Assembly (NCBI GenBank): GCA_022818135.1
Contig: JAFMSR010000017.1
Location: 5,554,291 to 5,618,290 of the forward strand
Direction: 5' to 3'
From: Saxidomus purpurata
Taxonomy: Eukaryota; Mollusca; Bivalvia; Venerida; Veneridae
DNA length: 64,000 nt
Each line of letters starts with the position of its first letter. Position 1 is the stretch's first letter. The position numbers and the translations under genes were made by a program. Below the pieces are notes generated by a model. It saw nothing but the letters and a program-made list of their open reading frames with translations. It was not told the origin of the DNA and did not search any database. This document shows positions 10,200-21,732 of this stretch, in pieces.

Positions 10200-11602
10200 A
10201 TTTAACAGATAGCTTAATATGTAGTTTTAAACGAGTAGGAAATTAGCCCAACAGCCCTGTTTAGTCCCGTATGTTCTTAAAGTTGGCTCCGTGGCCTATA
10301 TTTTCACCGCGGCTAGTATCCCCAGAGCTCGAAGAACTCAGCCCCATGTTTTCACATATCAACAACGATTTTGGTTCTTCCCTTTAGTATTTCCGTAAGC
10401 TACACTACTTCGGGATGTATCGCTGCAGTGACTCAAAAACTCATCGCCAAGCGGTCAACTCTCACAACAGCATTGGTTAAACCGGCTCTTAAGTATTTCG
10501 TATGCTTATCAATTCGAGTCCGTGTTCCCAATAATTAAAAGAACCCTCCATCAATATCCCTGCAATCAAATAAACTCAGCCCCGTACCCCGTGTATCAAC
10601 GCAGCCCAGGGATAATTCCTCTCTGTATGTTTCCTGGCAGCCTCATGAACTTGATCGCGTGTCCCTACGGATCACAGCAGTCCGTGTATCATTTTAAGTC
10701 TCCCACATGTCAAAGATTTCAAGTCAGAACTCTTGGTAACCTCGCTTTCTCTGATATACCTGCACCTCGGTCCTCTGTCCCCTGTACCAACACAGTTTCG
10801 AGTTACTTCACCTCCGTATGTATTCCTGCGACTAAGTGTACTAACGCATGTTCCTACTAGCATTCACACAGCCACAGTTTCACACCATGCCTTTGTGCCC
10901 CGCAGCCAAATTAACTCCTCTAGAATTGATGCATCTCTTTTAACATCGTTTCTATAAGTATCATCTCCGCCCCACGTACTAATCCCCGTGCTCCTGCAAT
11001 CAATACACTCATTTTAATAATGTTTCCTGTGTATATAAAGTATACCCAAAGCCCAAGGTACTCAACAAATGGAACCCACGTGTCACCGCAACACAGGTTA
11101 CGCCTTTTAAGTATCATATCCACCGCAACCCCATTAACCTAGCCCAATGTCAATTGTGCAATCGCAGCCCCGGGTAATTACTTTTCTCTATATATCCCCG
11201 CTGCCCAATTAACTCATGCGTTAACAAAGCCTAGGATTTAACACCATCAGCCCCGTGTCCTCTACTTTCAAAATACCACTTGTAACACCGTTTCGGACTG
11301 CGGAAAAGGGGTTGATATACGGAAGAGTACGGAACTCCGAATATTATCAATATATCGAAAAATATACAGAAAACTTAGACTACAAAGGTCATATACTACG
11401 TGGTCATATACGCTGCAAGTCCGTATGTTACTAGTATATGATATTCAGTGTACTTAAAACTACGGGAGTCTTGATATACGATAGCCCGTATTCTACTAAA
11501 ACACCGTTTTTGCAACGCCGAACTAAATTTATTTTTTCTCGGTTACGAGACCGCAAAATTGTACAACTTATATTGATAATTATGTAAACCGCTCTATAGA
11601 CT
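10200..11602. other. CARD upstream region with diffuse degenerate repeats
   Basis: 5-prime region of the CARD gene. From about 10310 to 11280 words such as CTCAGCCCCGTGT, TATCAACGCAGCCC and ATAATTCCT recur every few tens of bases, suggesting an old diverged tandem array. About 11290-11600 contains scattered CCGTAT/ATACGG words like those in the MITE at 12073. A first exon could lie here, but I cannot identify one. The counterpart is 21900-23289. Confidence 0.45.
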
Positions 11603-11674
11603 TGCCCTACTGTGTTCCTTTAATTGTTCGTTTTGTCCTCGTGTGTTTGCTTTGTATGCTAGTGTGTGCTGGTA

Positions 11675-11712
<38 letters not shown>

Positions 11713-11810
11713 TGGTGGTGTGCACTTCTGGGTGCTGTGGGGCTCGTTTTGGAGATGCTGTGGTTTTGGTACGTGGCATTCCCTGTTTGATATTATTTTT
11801 GTTTTTTTTT
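11603..11810 (+). mobile_element. Penelope-like element, 3-prime fragment
   Basis: Plus-oriented 3-prime end of the same family: a segment ending near TTTGTATGCT, a GT run of about 30 bp, then the conserved terminus ending GGCATTCCCTGTTTGATATT plus a T run. The right arm has the uninterrupted target at about 21888-21896, so this insertion is specific to the left arm. No clear target duplication is visible. Confidence 0.82.
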
Positions 11811-11968
11811 CACTTCAGATGCATGGAATAAACTTCGAAGAGACAGAGATAATGTGGAACAACTATGTCTTGCCTCAGGACACAAACGCAACTTGTCACT
11901 GGTGGGGATTGAACTAGGGATCATTTGATCCTGAGGCGAACGCTACCACAGCGCCAAGGCGACTTTAC
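11811..11968 (-). repeat. tRNA-derived SINE-like element (left arm)
   Basis: On the minus strand it begins GTCGCCTTGGCGCTGTGGTA, containing a pol III A-box-like stretch, and about 30 bases later has GGTTCAATCCC-type B-box sequence (one substitution in this copy). The cloverleaf does not close (weak T stem), so it is a tRNA-like promoter head with an unrelated tail, not a working tRNA. The Penelope-type fragment at 11603-11810 abuts its tail. Confidence 0.55.
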
Positions 11969-12072
11969 GGGAAGTAATCTGTATATTTTGAAAGACGGCA
12001 GTCCGTATACTGCTGAAATAAGTAAAATACGGTATTGCGTTGGAAACTAGAATTCTATCCCGTTTAATGGTT

Positions 12073-12772
12073 CAGTCACACCGGACTAACAGACGTGCAA
12101 CGGATATTAAAAATGCAAAATCAGTCTGATCCGTTGGTGTCCGTTGGTAAATTTGTCCCCGCCGCTTCTCTTCGGCCTCGCGATCGATGTAAAGAGCGCA
12201 TGAAACGTACAGTGACCGGACGAATAACGGACATGTACCGGACGATAAACAGACTGTTAACAGACATTACCGTATAATTAACGGACATCACCTTACGATG
12301 AACGTATGAGGAACTGATATTACTTTTCAACTAACGGACATGTACCGGAGAAAACGCATATGTACCGTACGAGACAAGACCGTATTTGCACCGGTCACGT
12401 GACTTCCACAGCGGGTACATACGGAGTACATACGGTGCATCTGTTTCAAGTCCGTTAGTAGTCTGGTGGCGACATCGGGTCACCGGACATCAACAGATAT
12501 AAACCGGACAAATACAGGACACATAACGTACTCGTTCCGTACAAAACGTATAAGGAACGCACAAGTTCCGAATAAAACAGATGACTACCGTATAACTTTT
12601 ATCCGTTTTATCTGTTGGAAAGTTTTAAACATGCTCAAAACTTGCCAACAGATATAACAGACACAAACGGATAACAAGACCGTATGCGAACAGACGAGAA
12701 ACGTATGCGAACAGACGCCAACAGATTGAAGAAAAAAATATCTGTTGCACGTCTGTTAGTCCGGTGTGACTG
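12073..12772. mobile_element. MITE with CAGTCACACCGG termini, left arm
   Basis: Non-autonomous element of 700 bp with terminal inverted repeats of about 35 bp starting CAGTCACACCGGACTAACAG. The interior is packed with short words built on ACGGACATGTACCGG, CGTATGCGAACAGAC and their complements, as in elements with many subterminal transposase sites. No transposase frame. Target duplication is not clear. Present in both arms. Confidence 0.72.
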
Positions 12773-13669
12773 ACATTTAAAACTGACATACGGGAATGTG
12801 CTTGATATTCTGTAATTTCGAAACTACGCAGTCTGTATATGAATTATCGAAAAATGATGAAATTAGCCTTGTTTGCTCTATTCACAATACCTATGAACTG
12901 CCGAATAGTGAATTGTGTCTCCCTGCCGGCGTTTTTTGTGTGACGGTTTGGAACTCCTGTTGATAGTGTGACAATGGTGGTATATCTGATGATAATGATG
13001 ATGATTATAATGATGATAATGATGATGTTATGATTATCATTTTATTTTTATGATAGTGCTACTGATGCGATGATGGGACGATTACTTTCATGTAAACGAC
13101 GATTTTGATGAATTTAAATGCAAGGATGAATCTCTTAATGATTATCAATCATCATAATGATGGTGATAATGTTTTATTTTGTATTAGTTCTATAGTACAC
13201 GAAGGTGATGATTATTGTTAGGATGATGGTGAATGGTAATTATATGATAATTGAAGATGTTTTTATAATGAACTTAACCAACATTTCTCGTGATACTAGA
13301 ATCGTTTGAGATCATACCCGAAATTAGGCAGTTGTACGTTTACATTTACAATTGCGCTGGTCGGGTCTATTAATACACTTAACCGATTTAGAAACGCAAA
13401 AGTGACAAAATATTTATTTTAACAGTGTTATCATGTTTCAAATTTATTCAAATTTCATACACAACAAAAACAATATAAAATTGAATTCTTGTAAAAGTTT
13501 CAATAATTCATCGCAAAAAAATGACTTTAATAGAAATAAAAACAATAGCGTAATTCAAATAAAAATGTTCAAAAGGGGAAATCTTTGTGTTTCTAAATCG
13601 GTTAAGTGTATTAAGTAACAGGCATGCGGGAATAGCTGACACAGAACATGCTTCGAGGATTGACTTGAA
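12773..13669. other. Non-coding with GAT-rich simple repeat (left arm)
   Basis: About 12985-13060 is a GATGAT/GATAAT-rich simple sequence, followed by AT-rich unique sequence. An inverted counterpart of similar composition lies at 20040-20926. I see no gene. Confidence 0.55.
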
Positions 13670-13828
13670 TATCGTGTATCGTGTTCCGTTGTGTAGCTAG
13701 TGTATCGTGTTCCGTTGTGTAGCTAGTGTATCGTGTTCCGTTGTGTAGCTAGCTAGTGTATCGTGTATCGTGTTCCGTTGTGTAGCTAGTGTATCGTGTA
13801 TCGTGTTCCGTTGTGTAGCTAGTGTATT
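13670..13828. repeat. 33-bp minisatellite, left arm (about 5 copies)
   Basis: Tandem units containing TGTTCCGTTGTGTAGCTAGT and GTATCGTGTATCG; some units lack one GTATC block. The right arm has about 11 copies of the same unit (19668-20031), so copy number differs between the two arms. Confidence 0.85.
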
Positions 13829-14084
13829 GAACAGCTTAGCCTAAACCCATGTGTACAATTGGGCCTGTTATAACTATAAACTAAATATGCTTTATGGACA
13901 CAGTCTGTAGTTCATGATTACACTTGAAGAAACGGTGTTCCAGGGCTGCATTAATACTAAAAGACACGGGGCTGAGTTCATGCCGGTGGAAGGTGTGACA
14001 CGAAGAGATGGGCAAATGAAATGGGGATAAAGCAAGTTAATAGTAAATGTTATATCTCGTAACCTATAAATTTGTTTAGTTCGG

Positions 14085-15089
14085 CCAAGGTCTTTCAAAT
14101 AGTATGGTCCGGAAACGAGAGTAATACGATAAATAACTTGCCTCGGATCACGTGACAAACATCCGGGTACCCGCCATTTTGGAAAAAGAAAGAAATTATT
14201 GATACTTTATATCTACGTATATCTCGATATTTTACCAATCAATTTGACCAACAAAGTGATCCTTAATACAATATATGCATTCCCTTATCATTACATAATA
14301 TTATATTTTACCGATGTTTCGTTTTAGGTGGATTTACGCATTGGAAAGTTGACCTCATACGAACTGGTTTTTTCACAAATGACCAAAAGCCGAAAACCGA
14401 CCTAATTTTAGCGCTTCTTTCCTACTTGCATGGTGTTCATGGGATTGATGTAACATCTTTTTCTCATAGATTTAAGTCTAATGTACGTCTGTTATGTCTT
14501 AGATTTTCGTATTTCATCTGTATTTTCATTTTCTGGGGCGGTTAGATCTGTTCAAAATCTAAAAATGGCGTCAATGGTGATTTTTTTTCGCGATACGGTG
14601 ATATTTTGTGCACAGGTTTTCACTATATATTTAGGGTCAAATGATGGAAAATTGCTAATTAAAATGTAAATTAAGAGTTATTTTTGAACGGATATGAATT
14701 AGATTTTCGTTTTTTTATTTTATAACATAATAACGTACAGTTTTGTAAGACCAGTATCGCGAGTCAAATGACCATCCCAAGACGGAATAGCATGGACCAT
14801 GTTTAACTCGCGTTAAAGATAATAGTTAATTATATATAGAGGTTTTAATTTCACAGTTTTACGGAAAATTTCATCAGCTTTCCAATTATACCATTTTTTA
14901 AATTAAATGTGGTATTTAAATGACACGATGACGGGCAGTTTTGCATACAACTATCGGACAAATACCAGTTTACTCGCTCGGCGTGATAAATGCACGGCGT
15001 GATAAACGCTTCCAGGCGAGACAAGATTATCAGTACGATAAGACATTTATAGAGGGCGTTTCCGGACCATACTATTTGAAAGACCTTGG
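14085..15089. mobile_element. 1005-bp MITE/DNA transposon, left arm only
   Basis: Perfect 33-bp terminal inverted repeats begin CCAAGGTCTTTCAAATAGTA. The element is flanked by a 5-bp direct repeat TTCGG (14080-14084 and 15090-15094). The right arm has the empty site with a single TTCGG (near 19406-19410), which directly shows a clean insertion. No transposase frame is present. The superfamily is not assigned. Confidence 0.88.
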
Positions 15090-15474
15090 TTCGGCTATCT
15101 TCCAAATTGTCATGTTATTTATTTTCATGAAAATGCAATGCAAACATTCAAATCCCGTTAAATCTATGTAACGACAGGTTATTTAAAAGTGTTTGTTACA
15201 ATTCGAAAGAATAAAGAAAAGTAACAATCTACAGTAACTGTATGACACTTTCGAACTTACAGTTTTTACATTCATCGGCTATTTTTTTCAAAACTCTTCT
15301 CCGCTTCAGATTTGTTTATCTGTGCATATGTTTCATCTACTGTAGTATCTATTTATTGATAAAACACAAAAAAATCAAATACATATTTATGGAAAGCCGA
15401 TCGTTCCAAAGCGGTACGGTATCGAATCAATCTATATGTATCTTGTTTTGATCTGGACTCTGTGTTCTATTATT

Positions 15475-15910
15475 CGACGTAGTCGTATACTTTTGATTTG
15501 AACTTCCGTTGGTATGGACGCGTTGCTAACCAACTTCGTTATAATGTGACCAATCAGAATCTGCAAATTATTGGCTAGCGTTTCGGTACCGGAATAAGCA
15601 GTGTACTGCCCGGGAGCCTTCTGAAACACAAAATGTGTATATTTTTTTATATTATAGTTATTTATAATAAATCATGTTGCAAAAAAAGAAAAAACAGAAC
15701 ACGTTATGTCAAGGTTTCTGGACAGTACGAAGATCAACTTTTGTATTCAACGAGGTGTTGTCCGGGGCCGGACATCTAGCGTCATTGATTATTGGCTAGC
15801 GTTTCGGTACCGGAATAAGCAGTGTACTGCCCGGGAGCCTTCTGAAACACAAAATGTGTTTATTACGTCACCTACGTCGACCATCTTTTTTTTTAAAAGA
15901 TATTACTTGT
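15475..15910. repeat. Left-arm-only segment with 70-bp direct repeat
   Basis: Absent from the right arm, where the flanks join at about 19029. It contains a direct repeat of about 70 bp at 15568-15638 and 15789-15860 (shared core TTGGCTAGCGTTTCGGTACC). No gene. Insertion or right-arm deletion cannot be told apart here. Confidence 0.6.
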
Positions 15911-16236
15911 TTACTATGTGTTTGGTCTGTGCTTTGTGTTCTGTCGGCATTATGTATGTCTTGAAGTTTACTTTTGCACTTAGCAAAAATGTTGCCTCTA
16001 TATATTAAGTGAACATTTAGATAGATGTGGAAATAAAGAATTTGAAATGTTTCCTTTCTTTAAATTAAAAAATAAATGTGTTTCAGCTAGGTTAGCAAAA
16101 GAAAATTATTTTATTAACAAATTCAAACCAAGGCTTAACGCCATCAATTTACATTAATTATCTGCATTTTCACAACAGTAATCTCCCTTGCAGGAAGTTA
16201 TGACGTCAACGTCATGGAAACAACGTCATTCACTAC

Positions 16237-16276
16237 AATTGTGCCTGATGAATTGTATGAAACGCGTAGCACAGTT
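16237..16276 (+). ncRNA. Hammerhead-ribozyme-like motif
   Basis: The parts are in hammerhead order: stem I strand AATTGTGC (16237-16244), core CTGATGA (16245-16251), a minimal stem II (16252-16258), GAAA (16259-16262), a two-pair stem III (A16262-T16267, C16263-G16266), cleavage triplet GTA ending at 16268, and stem I return strand GCACAGTT (16269-16276). Stem I has 8 pairs with one G-T wobble. Minimal hammerheads with very short stem III are known in animal Penelope-like elements and retrozymes. Weak stems II and III make activity uncertain. It lies in a segment the right arm lacks. Confidence 0.42.
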
Positions 16277-16333
16277 AATTTAGTTAATTAAATCATTATT
16301 TTAAAGCCATATCAAGTCATTTTTATTTAATTA

Positions 16334-16337
<4 letters not shown>

Positions 16338-16400
<63 letters not shown>
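16338..16400. repeat. (TA)n microsatellite, left arm
   Basis: About 30 TA units. The right arm has a shorter run at about 18911-18938. The left-only segment 16010-16330 ends here, so recombination at AT repeats could explain its absence from the right arm. Confidence 0.9.
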
Positions 16401-16404
<4 letters not shown>

Positions 16405-16560
16405 GCAATATTTAAACTGCATTAAGTACTTTGTAATATTTAAACTGCATTAAATACTTTGTAATATTTAAACTGCATTAAGTACTTTGTAATATTTAAA
16501 CTGCATTAAATACTTTGTAATATTTAAACTGCATTAAGTACTTTGTAATATTTAAACTGC
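16400..16560. repeat. 28-bp tandem repeat, left arm (about 6 copies)
   Basis: Units AATATTTAAACTGCATTAAG plus TACTTTGT, with alternating G/A at one position. The right arm has about 3 copies at 18820-18892. Non-coding. Confidence 0.85.
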
Positions 16561-17090
16561 TGCTTTATCTCCCAGTTAGAGGACCCATTTTTTTGAATAA
16601 CAAATTATCTGACTGGCTGGGATATAGTTATATTGAAAATCCGGTTATTATAATTAAAGCGTGTGCAGTATTGTCTAGTGGTACCGTACCAAGTTCATTC
16701 TCTCGGAAGCTGTGGGGACGGAAGTCACTTTTAGACTTAAGCAAAACTTGAAATATGATCTTATCCAAACCCCAAAACTTGTATGTTTTGTGTGTAGCAT
16801 CATCTCGTGCTGCTCTTTTGGGTATGTTCATATTAGGTTATGTTTGCCATGTCCAGAGAAATTTGAAAGAAATTCGTCATCCCTAAATATGTAAGGCCCA
16901 GCTCTTATATACTTTACATATTAGCTGTCTCGTATTCCACTAAAATGTTTGTTTTATTCACAATGGGCCCCGGAAGCTTTTACAGAACAACAATACGTGT
17001 ATGTATGCTTAATATACCGATGGTTGCTTGAATTGTAGTTTCACTTTCAGTTTTGGTAGCATTCCTTAAAAATGTTTGAATATATATTGT

Positions 17091-17590
17091 NNNNNNNNNN
17101 NNNNNNNNNNNNNNNNNNNNNNNNNNNNNNNNNNNNNNNNNNNNNNNNNNNNNNNNNNNNNNNNNNNNNNNNNNNNNNNNNNNNNNNNNNNNNNNNNNNN
17201 NNNNNNNNNNNNNNNNNNNNNNNNNNNNNNNNNNNNNNNNNNNNNNNNNNNNNNNNNNNNNNNNNNNNNNNNNNNNNNNNNNNNNNNNNNNNNNNNNNNN
17301 NNNNNNNNNNNNNNNNNNNNNNNNNNNNNNNNNNNNNNNNNNNNNNNNNNNNNNNNNNNNNNNNNNNNNNNNNNNNNNNNNNNNNNNNNNNNNNNNNNNN
17401 NNNNNNNNNNNNNNNNNNNNNNNNNNNNNNNNNNNNNNNNNNNNNNNNNNNNNNNNNNNNNNNNNNNNNNNNNNNNNNNNNNNNNNNNNNNNNNNNNNNN
17501 NNNNNNNNNNNNNNNNNNNNNNNNNNNNNNNNNNNNNNNNNNNNNNNNNNNNNNNNNNNNNNNNNNNNNNNNNNNNNNNNNNNNNNNNNN
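17091..17590. other. Assembly gap (500 N)
   Basis: Exactly 500 unknown bases. A round length like this is normally a placeholder inserted by a scaffolder rather than a measured distance. It sits at the symmetry centre of the inverted repeat, so the join of the two arms is not supported by sequence. Open frames that cross it are meaningless. Confidence 0.99.
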
Positions 17591-18274
17591 AATGCTCAAT
17601 ATATATATATTTATAAAATCTCCATTTCCGCAATAAAATTGTTCTCTTGTTACAAAAATTGTTAAAATAGTAAAACTGCTGACTAGATCGTTTATACATG
17701 TATCATAATTATATATTTCAACGTTTTTTTCTTACCTGAATGAATGATTGTTATATATGCACGTATACATGTATAACTATATATACATACTCACCTCGGG
17801 AATATTTCATGTTACATAAATTGATGCAAACTTATTTAGTATTGGACAATTATCTTAAAATTTTCTCCCAAAGTCAGATACTTGAAAATGCAGATTTCCA
17901 GAGTTAACTATGTAAGACTGTTTCTAATGATAACATTTTTAAATGCTCTTTCAAGTTTTACACATTGTTGCTGTAGCTTCAAAATATAGGTACACAGGTC
18001 AAGGTCAGCCAGGAGTTTGAAAATCCTAAATGAAACCTCAAAATCGAGAAAGTTAAGGTCAATAGAGCGGGGTCATTTTTTCAGTCTATGTAAAATAATG
18101 ACTCCAGTGCGAATTCAATTCAAACCTCAGAAGCATAATATATTATTTGATTTTTCTTAGTTGCAGCCAACAAGGCGGTGCTACTTGTCTAACGTATTTG
18201 GATCAGACGATTTATTCCATTTTCTTATAAAACATGCACGCCCTTAATCTATGATCAGTTTAAATAACATCAAA
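17591..18274. other. Single-copy loop beside the gap
   Basis: About 680 bp of AT-rich sequence on the right of the gap with no partner in the left arm. It starts with a short TA run and includes a stretch near 17990-18080 rich in AAGGTCA-like words, resembling degraded mollusc interspersed repeats. I see no gene. Confidence 0.6.
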
Positions 18275-18819
18275 ACAATATATATTCAAACATTTTTAAG
18301 GAATGCTACCAAAACTGAAAGTGAAACTACAATTCAAGCAACCATCGGTATATTAAGCATACATACACGTGTTGTTGTTCTGTAAAAGCTTCCGGGGCCC
18401 ATTGTGAATACAACAAACATTTTAGTGGAATACGAGACAGCTAATATGTAAAGTATATAAGAGCTGGGTCTTACAGATTTAAGGATGACGAATTTCTTTC
18501 AAATTTCTCTGGACATGGCAAACATAACCTAATATGAACATACCTAAAAGAGCAGCACGAGATGATGCTACACACAAAACATACAAGTTTTGGGGTTTGG
18601 ATAAGATCATATTTCAAGTTTTGCTTAAGTCTAAAAGTGACTTCCGTCCCCACAGCTTCCGAGAGAATGAACTTGGTACGGTACCACTAGACAATACTGC
18701 ACACGCTTTAATTATAATAACCGGATTTTCAATATAACTATATCCCAGCCAGTCAGATAATTTGTTATTCAGATGCACCCTCAAAAATATGGGTCCTCTA
18801 ACTGGGAGATAAAGCAGCA

Positions 18820-18892
18820 GTTTAAATATTACAAAGTACTTAATGCAGTTTAAATATTACAAAGTATTTAATGCAGTTTAAATATTACAATA
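18820..18892. repeat. 28-bp tandem repeat, right arm (about 3 copies)
   Basis: Contracted inverted counterpart of 16400-16560. Confidence 0.82.
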
Positions 18893-19667
18893 TTATTATT
18901 ATATTATTTAAATATATATATATATATATATATATATAGAGGCAACATTTTTGCTAAGTGCAAAAGTAAACTTCAAGACATACATAATGCCGACAGAACA
19001 CAAAGCACAGACCAAACACATAGTAAATAATAGAACACAGAGTCCAGATCAAAACAAGATACATATAGATTGATTCAATACCGTACCGCTTTGGAACGAT
19101 GGGCTTTCCAGAAATATGTATTTGATTTTTTTGTGTTTTATCAATAAATAGATACTACAGTAGATGAAACATATGCACAGATAAACAAATCTGAGGCGGA
19201 GAAGAGTCTTGAAAAAAATAGCCGATGAATGTAAAAACTGTAAGTTCGAAAGTGTCATACTGTTACTGTAGATTGTTACTTTTCTTTATTCTTTCGAATT
19301 GTAACAAACGCTTTTAAATAACCTGTCATTACATAGATTTAACGGGATTTGAATGTTTGCATTGCATTTTCATGAAAATAAATAACATGACAATTTGGAA
19401 GATAGCCGAACTAAACAAATTTATAGGTTACGAGATATAACATTTACTATTAACTTGCTTTATCCCCATTTCATTTGCCCATCTCTTCGTGTCACACCTT
19501 CCACCGGCATGAACTCAGCCCCGTGTCTTTTAGTATTAATGCAGCCCTGGAACACCGTTTCTTCAAGTATAATCATGAACTACAGACTGTGTCCATAAAG
19601 CATATTTAGTTTATAGTTATAACAGGCCCAATTGTACACATGGGTTTAGGCTAAGCTGTTCAATACA

Positions 19668-20031
19668 CTAGCTACACAACGGAACACGATACACGATACA
19701 CTAGCTACACAACGGAACACGATACACGATACACTAGCTAGCTACACAACGGAACACGATACACGATACACTAGCTACACAACGGAACACGATACACGAT
19801 ACACTAGCTACACAACGGAACACGATACACGATACACTAACTACACAACGGAACACGATACACGATACACTAGCTACACAACGGAACACGATACACGATA
19901 CACTAACTACACAACGGAACACGATACACGATACACTAGCTACACAACGGAACACGATACACGATACACTAACTACACAACGGAACACGATACACGATAC
20001 ACTAGCTACACAACGGAACACGATACACGAT
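19668..20031. repeat. 33-bp minisatellite, right arm (about 11 copies)
   Basis: Inverted, expanded version of the array at 13670-13828. Units alternate between CTAGCTACACAACGGAACAC and a variant with CTAACTACAC, suggesting a two-unit higher-order repeat of 66 bp. The unit length is divisible by 3, so it produces a long repetitive reading frame that is not a gene. Confidence 0.87.
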
Positions 20032-20926
20032 ATTCAAGTCAATCCTCGAAGCATGTTCTGTCTCAGCTATTCCCGCATGCCTGTTACTTAATACACTTAA
20101 CCGATTTAGAAACACAAAGATTTCCCCTTTTGAACATTTTTATTTGAATTACGCTATTGTTTTTATTTCTATTAAAATCATTTTTTGCGATGAATTATTG
20201 AAACTTTTACAAGAATTCAATTTTATATTGCTTTTGTTGTGTATGAAATTTGAATAAATTTGAAACACGAAAACACTGTTAAAATAAATATTTTGTCACT
20301 TTTGCGTTTCTAAATCGGTTGAGTGTATTAATAGACCCGACCAGCGCAATTGTAAATGTAAACGTACAACTGCCTAATTTCGGGTATGATCTCAAACGAT
20401 TCTAGTATCACGAGAAATTTTGGTCAAGTTCATTATTAAAACATTATCATACAGTTACCATTCACCATCATCCTAACAATAATCATCACCATCGTGTACT
20501 ATAGAACTAATACAACATAAAACATTATCACCATCATTATGATGATTGATAATCATCATTAAGAGATTCATTCTTGCAATTAAATTCATCAAAATCGTCG
20601 TTTACATGAAAGTAATCGTCCCATCATCGCATCAGTAGCACTATAATAAAAATAAAATGATAATCATAACATCATCATTATCATCATTATAATCATCATC
20701 ATTATCATCAGATATACCACCATTGTCACACTATCAACAGGAGTTCCAAACCGTCACACAAAAAAACACCGGCAGGGAGACACAATTCACTATTCGGCAG
20801 TTCATAGGTATTGTGAAAAGAGCAAACAAGGCTAATTTCATCATTTTTCGATAATTCATATACAGACTGCCGTAGTTTCGAAATTACAGAATATCAAGCA
20901 CATTCCCGTATGCCAGTTTTAAATGT

Positions 20927-21626
20927 CAGTCACACCGGACTAACAGACGTGCAACAGATATTTTTTTCTTCAATCTGTTGGCGTCTGTTCGCATACGTTT
21001 CTCGTCTGTTCGCATACGGTCTTGTTATCCGTTTGTGTCTGTTATATCTGTTGGCAAGTTTTGAGCATGTTTAAAACTTTCCAACAGATAAAACGGATAA
21101 AAGTTATACGGTAGTCATCTGTTTTATTCGGAACTTGTGCGTTCCTTATACGTTTTGTACGGAACGAGTACGTTATGTGTCCTGTATTTGTCCGGTTTAT
21201 ATCTGTTGATGTCCGGTGACCCGATGTCGCCACCAGACTACTAACGGACTTGAAACAGATGCACCGTATGTACTCCGTATGTACCCGCTGTGGAAGTCAC
21301 GTGACCGGTGCAAATACGGTCTTGTCTCGTACGGTACATATGCGTTTTCTCCGGTACATGTCCGTTAGTTGTAAAGTAATATCAGTTCCTCATACGTTCA
21401 TCGTAAGGTGATGTCCGTTAATTATACGGTAATGTCTGTTAACAGTCTGTTTATCGTCCGGTACATGTCCGTTATTCGTCCGGTCACTGTACGTTTCATG
21501 CGCTCTTTACATCGATCGCGAGGCCGAAGAGAAGCGGCGGGGACAAATTTACCAACGGACACCAACGGATCAGACTGATTTTGCATTTTTAATATCCGTT
21601 GCACGTCTGTTAGGCCGGTGTGACTG
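20927..21626. mobile_element. MITE with CAGTCACACCGG termini, right arm
   Basis: Inverted counterpart of 12073-12772 with the same length and termini; only scattered substitutions separate the two. Confidence 0.72.
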
Positions 21627-21732
21627 AACCATTAAACGGGATAGAATTCTAGTTTCCAACGCAATACCGTATTTTACTTATTTTAGCAGTGTACGGACTG
21701 CCGTCTTTCAAAATATACAGATTACTTCCCGT

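Larger units (their letters stand above)
1..17090 (+). repeat. Left arm of giant inverted repeat
   Basis: Read in reverse complement, this stretch matches 18275-38039 almost continuously: position 1 pairs with 38039 and position 17090 with 18275. The arm holds one Toll-like receptor, one tandem-CARD gene and shared MITEs. Sequence present only here includes a foldback (2122-2285), a Penelope-type fragment at 6833-7000 and another at 11603-11810, a 1005-bp MITE (14085-15089), and segments 15475-15910 and about 16010-16330. The match reaches the first base of the window, so the arm may extend further left. It may be a true palindrome or two haplotypes joined in opposite orientation. Confidence 0.93.

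Noticed and set aside
11935..11968. Genuine tRNA gene in the left arm
   Set aside because: A and B boxes are present but the T stem and acceptor do not pair, and an unrelated tail follows; a SINE head fits better.
16980..17699. Long open frames across the N gap
   Set aside because: They exist only because unknown bases contain no stop codons; flanking sequence is AT-rich and non-coding.
19734..20021. Frame reading VFRCVASVSCI repeats
   Set aside because: The 33-bp minisatellite has a period divisible by 3, so it stays open by chance; the left-arm copy does not preserve it.
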